NCBI GenBank assembly: GCA_040902425.1
Contig: JBBDXI010000114.1
Coordinates: 1 to 10,810 of the forward strand
DNA from: JBBDXI01 sp040902425
GTDB lineage: Bacteria > Planctomycetota > Phycisphaerae > Phycisphaerales > UBA1924
Direction: 5' to 3'
DNA length: 10,810 nucleotides
Shown here: positions 5,836 to 10,810 of the stretch, piece after piece
How the letters are laid out: every line of letters begins with the position of its first letter
Numbering within the stretch: the first letter of the stretch is position 1
The notes under the pieces: generated by a model
The model's input: the letters and a program-made list of their open reading frames with translations, nothing else
Told to the model about the DNA's origin: nothing
Databases searched by the model: none
Made by a program: the position numbers and the translations under genes

Positions 5836-6618
5836 ATGCCCGAGGCCCCCCCACCCCGCCGCGAGCTCCCCCACTCCTGGGAACTCCTGCGCCGCCTCGG
5901 CCCCGCCGCCTGGGGCGCGGCCCTCGCCGTGCTCCTCCCCGGCGCCGGCATCTTCCTCGTCTACGCCTACAGCCGGGAGATCGCCGCCTTCGTCGCCTCC
6001 CTCGGCCCCTGGGCGCCCATCCTCTACATCCTGCTGTGCGGCGCCGCCGCGGGGCTGGCCGTCTTCCCCACGTGGGTCCAGGCCGTCCTCGCCGGGTTCA
6101 TCTTCGGGCCCACCCTCGGCATCCCCGCGGCCGCGGCCGTGGCGGTCGGGGCGTGCGGTGTCGGGTCGCTGGTCGGCTACGGGCTGGGGCGGGCGATCTC
6201 GCAGCACCGCGTCCGGCGCCTCATCGACGAGGAGCCGAGGTGGCGCGCCGTCCGCGATGCCCTCGTCGGCTCCGGCTTCTGGCGCACCGCCGGCATCGTC
6301 GCGCTCCTGCGGGTCCCCACCACCCCCTTCGCCCTCACCAACTTCGTCCTCGCCTCCGTCGAGACCGCCCTCGCCCCGTACCTCCTCGGCACCGTCGTCG
6401 GCATCGCCCCGCGGACCATCGCCGCGGCGGTCATCGGCTCGCACCTGCCGGCATTCTCGAAGGAGACGCTGAAGGACTCGGACCCGAAGTGGATGATGAT
6501 CGCCGGCCTGGTCGGTCTGGTGGTGGTCGTGCTGATCCTCGGCCAGATCGCCAGGCGGGCGCTGGAGCGCGTGGGCCGCAACGGCGGCAAGGCAGCGGCC
6601 CCGCAAAGCATCAAATAG
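5836..6618 (+). CDS. TVP38/TMEM64 (DedA-like, VTT-domain) membrane protein
   Basis: The protein has 260 residues from ATG 5836. Membrane segments are seen at about 24-44, 58-78, 80-115 (likely a re-entrant hairpin plus helix), 150-195 and 220-237. The VTT/SNARE-associated domain is shown by FPTWVQAVLAGFIFGPTLG (77-95), LLRVPTTPFALTNFVL (157-172) and LGTVVGIAPRT (184-194). Proteins of this family act in membrane lipid transport or scrambling; the bacterial members are mostly undefined. The open frame extends upstream to 5638, but that part overlaps the divergent PGPGW gene and does not look like protein. The last codons (QSIK and stop) fall inside an AT-rich repeat, so the natural C-terminus may have been altered by its insertion. 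It heads a row of three plus-strand genes. Confidence 0.9.
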   Translation: MPEAPPPRRELPHSWELLRRLGPAAWGAALAVLLPGAGIFLVYAYSREIAAFVASLGPWAPILYILLCGAAAGLAVFPTWVQAVLAGFIFGPTLGIPAAAAVAVGACGVGSLVGYGLGRAISQHRVRRLIDEEPRWRAVRDALVGSGFWRTAGIVALLRVPTTPFALTNFVLASVETALAPYLLGTVVGIAPRTIAAAVIGSHLPAFSKETLKDSDPKWMMIAGLVGLVVVVLILGQIARRALERVGRNGGKAAAPQSIK

Positions 6619-6694
6619 CAAAGCAGCAAATGGCAAATGAGGCCAAGGCGCCCTCTCCTATTTGCTGCTTTGCTATTTGCCCTTTGCTGCTTTT
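6603..6694. repeat. AT-rich mirrored element with CAAA/TTTG every 7-8 bases
   Basis: Bases 6612-6631 are the exact reverse complement of 6660-6679 (20 bp), and GCAAAG (6603-6608) also pairs with CTTTGC (6682-6687). In the left arm CAAA begins at 6604, 6612, 6619, 6627 and 6634. In the right arm TTTG begins at 6661, 6669, 6676 and 6683, and TTTT at 6691. The low GC is very unlike the surroundings. It overlaps the TVP38 stop codon (6616-6618). It may be a dispersed intergenic repeat, or a terminator hairpin that ends in a short T run (6691-6694). Confidence 0.85.
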
Positions 6695-6746
6695 CTTGCG
6701 CGTCCCGCGCGGTTATCCCTTGGCCGCGCCCCCGCCCGCCCGCCGA

Positions 6747-6752
6747 TAGACT
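6747..6752 (+). promoter_or_regulatory. -10-like element (TAGACT), leaderless start of the 95-residue gene
   Basis: TAGACT ends exactly 7 bases before the ATG at 6760. No Shine-Dalgarno sequence and no -35 box are seen. Confidence 0.45.
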
Positions 6753-6759
6753 TCCCCCG

Positions 6760-7047
6760 ATGACCACTACCGGCCCGATCGTCGGCTCCCTGCAAATCTC
6801 CCGCGCCTACGGCGTCGTGGTCCGCCCCGTCTCTCGCGCGGCGGCCATCGCCCGGGTCGCCCCCGCCCCGCCCCACCACGAGAAGCCCGGCGCCTCGCTG
6901 GTCGCCGGCACCGTCCCCGGGCGAATCAACTTCTCAGGCGGCGTCCCCCAGCCCGGCGAGTCTCTCGCCATGTACCGCCACCCCGCCGACCGCAACGCCG
7001 CCGCCACCGCCGTCAGCGCCGGCAAGCTGGTGGATGTCACCGGCTGA
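6760..7047 (+). CDS. Small protein of unknown function (95 residues)
   Basis: The start at ATG 6760 is chosen because TAGACT lies 7 bases upstream and because the frame before it runs through the AT-rich repeat. I do not recognise the family with certainty. Residues 5-30 (IVGSLQISRAYGVVV) could form a beta-strand and helix. The middle (33-45) is Pro/His-rich. Residues 50-95 look conserved in style: LVAGTVPGRINF, then MYRHPADRNAAATAV, then KLVDVTG at the very end. No signal peptide and no membrane helix are seen, so it is probably cytoplasmic. It is separated from both neighbours by short gaps and has its own -10-like element. That a small protein has a well-formed tail and a matching promoter element makes it likely real. 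Confidence 0.65.
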   Translation: MTTTGPIVGSLQISRAYGVVVRPVSRAAAIARVAPAPPHHEKPGASLVAGTVPGRINFSGGVPQPGESLAMYRHPADRNAAATAVSAGKLVDVTG

Positions 7048-7095
7048 GGCCCCTCCGCCCCCCGCCCCCCGCCGGGGCGCGCAGCCCCCTTCGTC

Positions 7096-7101
7096 TACAC
7101 T
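7096..7101 (+). promoter_or_regulatory. -10-like element (TACACT), leaderless start of the four-helix protein gene
   Basis: TACACT ends exactly 7 bases before the ATG at 7109, matching the spacing at 5836 and 6760. No Shine-Dalgarno sequence and no -35 box are seen. Confidence 0.45.
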
Positions 7102-7108
7102 CGCCCCC

Positions 7109-7516
7109 ATGGATCTGGCCCGGGCCCACCGGTTCATCGGCGCGGCGGCGCTGCTGACGTTCCTCGCCACCGGGTTCTACCTGCGCGCCGGGCTGCCCGA
7201 GCCCGAGGGCGGCGGCCTCGTCATCCACTTCGCCGCGCGGGCGAACCACATCTACATCCTGCTCGCGGCCCTGCTCAACGGGGCCCTGGGGCTGTACCTC
7301 TCGCCCCGCCCGCGCGGGCGCACCCAGCGGGCCGGGTCGGTCCTCGTGCTGCTCGCGCCCGTCGTGCTGACGGCGGCGTTCATCGCCGAGCACGCCACCG
7401 CCAGCCTCTGGCGACCGCTCACCATGGCGGGCATCTTCTGCGTGGCCCTGGGCATGGCCCTGCACGCGCTCTCCGGCAGGCCCGGCGCCCGCGGCCAGGC
7501 CCCCCGCCCGGTGTAG
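7109..7516 (+). CDS. Small four-helix membrane protein of unknown function
   Basis: The protein has 135 residues with four likely membrane helices at about 9-26, 46-64, 76-93 and 104-121. The stretch between helices 1 and 2 carries acidic PEPEGGG and then RANHIYILLAALLNGALGLYL, the most distinctive segment. The loop between helices 2 and 3 is Arg-rich (RPRGRTQR) and probably cytoplasmic. I do not recognise a family. The start at 7109 is backed by TACACT 7 bases upstream; the frame open to 7034 adds only a Pro-rich stretch. It ends 88 bp before the convergent TadG-like gene. That gap shows no clear terminator. Confidence 0.75.
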   Translation: MDLARAHRFIGAAALLTFLATGFYLRAGLPEPEGGGLVIHFAARANHIYILLAALLNGALGLYLSPRPRGRTQRAGSVLVLLAPVVLTAAFIAEHATASLWRPLTMAGIFCVALGMALHALSGRPGARGQAPRPV

Positions 7517-7604
7517 GCGCTGCGCCCCGCCGCGACGGATCGACGCCGCCCCGGTCAGGGGTCGAACCGCGGGCATCGTCGATGTGGGTGCCGCGCCGGG
7601 ACGC

Positions 7605-8882
7605 TCACTGAACCAGGTACGGGCGTCCGCCATCCCCCGAGTCCGGCCCCCGGACCGTCAGGTCCGACGAGCTGCGGAGGACCAGCCGCCGCACGATCAG
7701 CCGCAGGGCCAGCTGCTCGCTGCTGCTGTTGTAGCTCACCGGCGCGGCGGGCAGGTACATCGTCCCGCTGATGGCGTCCGAGGCGCTGTTGAGCGAGGCC
7801 TCGCGGGCGTTGGCCCGGTCCTGGAAGATCGTGATGCCCGCGAAGACAGAGGCCCCGGGGAACGTGTGCACCGCCGGGTCCGGCGGCGTGAGGATCACCG
7901 TCGAACTGCTGTTCACCTCGAAGCGCCCGGTGCCGGTGATGTAGATCATCACCCCGTCGCCGACCACGCGGGTGCTGCTCTCGAGCAGCAGCCCCACGCC
8001 CCCCAGGATGTAGATGCCCGGGTCGAGGTAGAGCACCGAGCTGCCCTGCGTGTTCAGGCCGCCCGTGTAATACCCCGGCCCGATCCGCCGCGTCTCGTTG
8101 TTCCGCAGGACCACCCCCGGCTGCGGCGCGGGGAACGCGGGCGCCGGGAGCGACGCCAGCGGGTCGGCCATCGCCGGCACGCCGCTGTTCACCGTGACGG
8201 TGTCGCGCACCAGGCAGGCCCCGCCCACCACGTTCAGCGAGTCGGCGTAGATCCGGGCGTTGCTCTCGGTCCGGGCGGCGCACGCGTGCGACGAGTTCAC
8301 CTGGATCGACCCGTCCAGCACGCGGATGCTCGCGTTGCTCTCCAGCCGAAGCGCGCCCGCGGCCGACGGGTCGAGCACGAGGATGCCCGGCAGGGCGCTC
8401 CCGCCGACCACGGCGGTGGCCGTCCGCGTGAGGTCCGCGGCCGCGGCCCCGAACAGCGCCCCGAAGTTCAGCGTTACGGCCGAGCCGCGGGCCGCCGTCC
8501 GCTGCGCGGTCACCCGCACCGCGTTGGGGAACTCGCCCCCGGGCGTGAAGACTTTGTCCTTGAACGTGCCCACCACCACGTCGGCCGGGTCGAGCACGAC
8601 CGGCTGCCCGTCGGCGGAGTTCAGGGCCGCGACGCGGGCGGCCTCCTCCGCGACCCGTGCCGGGCCCTCGCCCAGGTACAGCGCCCCCGCGAGCGCCGCC
8701 CCATCGGCGGTGCTGGAGAGCTGGGCCCCCGTGTTCACCATCTTTCCCGCGTCCAGCGCCAGGCCCATGAAGCCGATCAGGACCACCATCAGGACGGCCG
8801 TCCAGACCGCGACCATGCCGCGCCGGGTGGCGAGGGGGTCCGCAGCGCAGCGCCGGGCGCTCAAAGGGGGGCTCTGGGGCAT
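7605..8882 (-). CDS. TadG-like pilus-assembly protein with a Ser/Asn-rich beta-helical region
   Basis: The protein has 425 residues from ATG 8882. The N-terminus (about 19-68) matches the TadE/TadG-like N-terminal signature: basic RRCAADPLATRRG, a membrane helix (about 23-44), then LDAGKMVN and STADGAALAGALYLG. TadG proteins are anchored pseudopilin-like components linked to Flp/Tad pili. After residue 165, short Ser/Asn motifs recur in strand-like stretches (ESNAS, VNSSH, ESNAR, ESST, NSSS, NSAS, NSSS, RSSS), which suggests a beta-solenoid outside the membrane. The start at 8882 is favoured by GAGGA 7 bases upstream over the in-frame ATGs at 8957 and nearby. A TACAAT -10 element lies 41 bases upstream of the ATG. 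No other tad gene is in the window, so it seems isolated from a tad cluster. It is convergent with the four-helix gene and divergent from the methyltransferase. Confidence 0.88.
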   Translation of the reverse strand: MPQSPPLSARRCAADPLATRRGMVAVWTAVLMVVLIGFMGLALDAGKMVNTGAQLSSTADGAALAGALYLGEGPARVAEEAARVAALNSADGQPVVLDPADVVVGTFKDKVFTPGGEFPNAVRVTAQRTAARGSAVTLNFGALFGAAAADLTRTATAVVGGSALPGILVLDPSAAGALRLESNASIRVLDGSIQVNSSHACAARTESNARIYADSLNVVGGACLVRDTVTVNSGVPAMADPLASLPAPAFPAPQPGVVLRNNETRRIGPGYYTGGLNTQGSSVLYLDPGIYILGGVGLLLESSTRVVGDGVMIYITGTGRFEVNSSSTVILTPPDPAVHTFPGASVFAGITIFQDRANAREASLNSASDAISGTMYLPAAPVSYNSSSEQLALRLIVRRLVLRSSSDLTVRGPDSGDGGRPYLVQ

Positions 8883-8889
8883 CGTGGGG

Positions 8890-8894
8890 TCCTC
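8890..8894 (-). promoter_or_regulatory. Ribosome binding site (GAGGA) of the TadG-like gene
   Basis: On the minus strand GAGGA lies 7 bases before the ATG at 8882 and decides this start over the upstream in-frame ATGs. Confidence 0.65.
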
Positions 8895-8922
8895 GGGCAG
8901 GGGCGCATGTGAGCGCACCTTC

Positions 8923-8928
8923 ATTGTA
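8923..8928 (-). promoter_or_regulatory. -10 element (TACAAT) of the TadG-like gene
   Basis: TACAAT on the minus strand is one base from the TATAAT consensus and would start a leader of about 30-35 bases that includes the GAGGA site. No -35 box is recognised 17 bases upstream. Confidence 0.45.
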
Positions 8929-9001
8929 CCGGCCATGCTCCGCCCGGCCATGAACATCGCTTCGCCGGCCCGGTGCCGGGGCGGGTGGCGCGGCCGCCAG
9001 T

Positions 9002-9032
9002 GATATCGGACCGGCCCCCGATGGCCGATATC
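9002..9032. promoter_or_regulatory. Inverted repeat overlapping the methyltransferase start region, possible operator
   Basis: GATATCGG (9002-9009) and CCGATATC (9025-9032) are perfect inverted repeats 15 bases apart, about one and a half helical turns. The right arm overlaps TATCCC (9029-9034), the only -10-like sequence before the ATG at 9041. This is the form expected of a dimeric repressor site, though the regulator is unknown. Confidence 0.5.
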
Positions 9033-9040
9033 CCCTCTGC

Positions 9041-9922
9041 ATGACCACCATGACTCCCTCCCTCCCCGCCGCCGCGACCGATCACCCGGCTTTGCAGGCC
9101 GCCAGCGAAGGGCCGGAGCACACGATCGCCCGCGAGGGGACGCGCCTGGTCATGCGCCGGGCCGCGGCCGACACGCCCGAGTTCTGGGAGGCCCAGTGGC
9201 GGGCCCACCCCCCGCAGCGGATGCGGGGCGAGCGCGCCTCCCTCTGGTTCCGCGCCCCCATGCGGTGGCTGCCCCGCGACGGCGTGGTCCTCGAGGCCGG
9301 GTGCGGCAACGGCAACATCTGCCGCACCTTCGCCAACGAGGGCTTCCGGATGGAGGGGCTCGACTTCGCCGCCCGCGTGATCGACGCGAACAGGGCCGCC
9401 GACCCCAAGGGGCGGTACACGGTCGGCGATGTGCGGGCCCTGCCGCACGCGAACGGCTCGCTGGCGGGGTACATCTCGCTGGGGGTGATCGAGCACTTCG
9501 ACGACGAGACGCGCGCCGGGATCCTGCGCGAGGCGACGCGGGCCCTGAAGCGCGGGGGGATCGCGATCATCACCACGCCGGCCTACACCCCGCTGCGGCG
9601 CCTGGCGACCCTGCTGGGCGCGCACCGCGCCCCGGGCGCGGGCGCTCCGGGCGAGCCCGCGCCGCTCCCCTTCTACCAGTACTTCTTCACCCCCCGCGAC
9701 CTGCGGGAGCAGGTGGAGGCCGCCGGCCTGCGGGTCGTGGCGCGGGATGCCTACGACGTCTACAAAGGCCTGAAGGACACGCTCCCCGGCCCGCTCGGGG
9801 CCATGGTGAAGCGCTGGTGGCCCCACGAGGGCCCGCTGGGCAGGACCCTGAAGCACCCCTGGCGCCCGCTGCGCCTCCTCGCCGCGCACATGCAACTCGT
9901 GGTGGCGCGCAAGCCGTGGTGA
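9041..9922 (+). CDS. SAM-dependent class I methyltransferase
   Basis: The 293-residue protein has the class I fold signatures in order: motif I VLEAGCGNGN (83-92), which binds S-adenosylmethionine; an acidic residue D108 in GLDFA at the end of strand 2; GDVRALP (129-135); GVIEHF (148-153); and LKRGGIAIITTP (169-180). This is the Methyltransf_11/25 (UbiE-like) layout. The substrate cannot be read. Residues 1-80 form an extra N-terminal region with DTPEFWEAQW. Residues 211-293 hold a C-terminal segment with aromatic FYQYFF and basic patches, which could bind a substrate or a membrane. ATG 9041 is the first start; ATG 9050, three codons on, is an alternative. No Shine-Dalgarno sequence is seen. 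A palindromic operator-like site lies just upstream. It is convergent with the DUF418 gene after 48 bp. Confidence 0.92.
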   Translation: MTTMTPSLPAAATDHPALQAASEGPEHTIAREGTRLVMRRAAADTPEFWEAQWRAHPPQRMRGERASLWFRAPMRWLPRDGVVLEAGCGNGNICRTFANEGFRMEGLDFAARVIDANRAADPKGRYTVGDVRALPHANGSLAGYISLGVIEHFDDETRAGILREATRALKRGGIAIITTPAYTPLRRLATLLGAHRAPGAGAPGEPAPLPFYQYFFTPRDLREQVEAAGLRVVARDAYDVYKGLKDTLPGPLGAMVKRWWPHEGPLGRTLKHPWRPLRLLAAHMQLVVARKPW

Positions 9923-9970
9923 CTCGCAGCACGCGGCGTACAAGGCCAGGCTCGCCGGACCGATCCCGCA

Positions 9971-10810
9971 TCAGGCGTTGGCCGGGCCCTCAGCGCCCCG
10001 CAGCAGCGGCGGCCGCCGCAGGTATGTCACCGTCCGCCACACCCACTCCACCGGCCCGAACCGGAAGTACCGCAGCCACACCGCGCTGATCACGATCTGC
10101 GCCGTGAAGATGCCCAGGGCCATCAGCAGCCGGTCGCCCCGCGTCGTGGTCCCGAACAGGGCCAGGCCCCAGTGGTAGAAGATGAACGTCGCGACCACCG
10201 TCTGCGTGAGGTAGTTCGTCAGGGCCATCCGCCCCACGTTCGCCAGCAGCCCTGCCGGCACGCGGAACGCGGGCAGGCGCGACAGCAGCAGCCAACCCGA
10301 GACGTACCCGATGCTCAGCAGAGGCCCCACGAGCATCGTGAGCGGCATGGAGAAGGCCGCGGCCAGGTCCGCCCGTTCCGGCCCGGCCAACTGCGGGAGG
10401 AGGACCGAGAGCGTGTTGAGGGGCAGGCCCAGTCCGAACCCCACCAGCGCCCAGCGGGCCTGGCTCGCCCGGCCCTCGGGCGCGAAGAACCCCGACTTCA
10501 GCAGCGCCGCCCCGAAGAGCATCATCGCCGCGACCTGCCACCAGAAGCCCATCGCGCCAACGAAGAGCATCGACACCCACGAGGCCGCGCGGAAGAGGAA
10601 CGACTGCACCCACGGCCCGTGCCGGTAGGCCTCGGTCTCGGTCGCGACCCAGACAGGGGAGGCCGGCCCCTGCTGGATCTGATTGTCGGCGGCCGCCCGG
10701 AGGAAGCGGCCGAAGGGCGTGCGGGCGAAGTCGCTCTCCGGCTCGGCCCCGCCGGCCGCTGCGTCCGCGGGGCCCGCCGGGCGCTCATCCGGCGGGGTCG
10801 CGCCCGCCTC
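9971..10810 (-). CDS. DUF418 family membrane protein (5' end missing)
   Basis: The frame is open from the TGA at 9971 to the right edge, giving 279 visible residues; the N-terminus lies outside the window. About six membrane helices are visible (roughly at visible residues 73-87, 90-105, 118-136, 155-180, 205-222 and 226-246). DUF418 features are VGRMALTNYLTQT (192-204) and the closing YFRFGPVEWVWRTVTY (247-262). DUF418 proteins are multi-pass membrane proteins of unknown function, often annotated as YeiB-like. The visible N-terminal part (residues 1-35) is Pro/Ala-rich and hydrophilic, probably a loop between earlier helices. The downstream end is 48 bp from the convergent methyltransferase gene, with no clear terminator between. 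Confidence 0.92.
   Translation of the reverse strand, partial: EAGATPPDERPAGPADAAAGGAEPESDFARTPFGRFLRAAADNQIQQGPASPVWVATETEAYRHGPWVQSFLFRAASWVSMLFVGAMGFWWQVAAMMLFGAALLKSGFFAPEGRASQARWALVGFGLGLPLNTLSVLLPQLAGPERADLAAAFSMPLTMLVGPLLSIGYVSGWLLLSRLPAFRVPAGLLANVGRMALTNYLTQTVVATFIFYHWGLALFGTTTRGDRLLMALGIFTAQIVISAVWLRYFRFGPVEWVWRTVTYLRRPPLLRGAEGPANA

Noticed and set aside
5200..6636. 478-residue minus-strand frame rich in Asp, Gly, Glu and Arg
   Set aside because: It overlaps the PGPGW gene and lies opposite the TVP38 gene, both recognisable. It is a by-product of high GC.
7550..7575. tRNA-like T-loop sequence (GGTCGAACC-like)
   Set aside because: No acceptor stem, D-arm or anticodon arm can be paired around it.
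1..10810. CRISPR array, insertion sequence, integrase, tRNA or rRNA gene
   Set aside because: I looked for regularly spaced repeats, transposase or recombinase motifs and RNA gene signatures and saw none.

Overview
The window is GC-rich throughout (about 70-75% by eye) and its genes are densely packed. It carries dnaA, a TadG-like pilus-assembly protein with a serine/asparagine-rich beta-helical region, a TVP38/DedA-type membrane protein, a DUF418 membrane protein and several small unassigned proteins. This mix, the high GC and the frequent lack of Shine-Dalgarno sequences fit a free-living high-GC bacterium. A member of the Planctomycetota (Phycisphaerae-like) is my best guess, but no rRNA or marker tree is available here to prove it.

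Left part, minus strand (1-5726). A secreted protein of unknown family runs off the left edge (1-1283). Its last visible residues carry a His-Gly motif after a hydrophobic strand that could belong to a clan CD (gingipain/caspase-like) cysteine peptidase. Two near-identical copies of a palindromic repeat lie in frame inside this gene. A 432-bp non-coding stretch (1284-1715) follows. It has a perfect DnaA box, a second near-perfect box and an AT-rich inverted-repeat core, and it lies directly downstream of dnaA (1716-3158), so it is a candidate replication origin. Upstream of dnaA is an overlapping two-gene pair: a MNT/AbiEii-like nucleotidyltransferase (3534-4043) and a small charged protein (3305-3550). 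Next come a metallo-beta-lactamase-fold hydrolase of RNase Z type (4120-5103) and a PGPGW-type membrane protein (5304-5726).

Middle part, plus strand (5836-7516). A divergent region separates the PGPGW gene from three plus-strand genes: a TVP38/TMEM64 (VTT-domain) membrane protein, a 95-residue protein of unknown function and a four-helix membrane protein of unknown function. An AT-rich mirrored element with CAAA/TTTG every 7-8 bases overlaps the end of the TVP38 gene.

Right part (7605-10810). A TadG-like protein (minus) is divergent from a SAM-dependent methyltransferase (plus), and a perfect inverted repeat overlaps the methyltransferase start region. A DUF418 membrane protein (minus) runs off the right edge.

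Two kinds of gene start can be seen. dnaA, the MBL hydrolase and the TadG-like gene have a Shine-Dalgarno sequence 7-8 bases before the start. At least four others (PGPGW, TVP38, the 95-residue protein, the four-helix protein) have a TANNNT hexamer 7-8 bases before ATG, and the left-edge secreted gene has one 5 bases before. This is the pattern expected of leaderless transcripts. No complete novel defence system or mobile element is evident. The most promising leads are the possible origin, the leaderless-start pattern, the possible clan CD protease and the nucleotidyltransferase pair.
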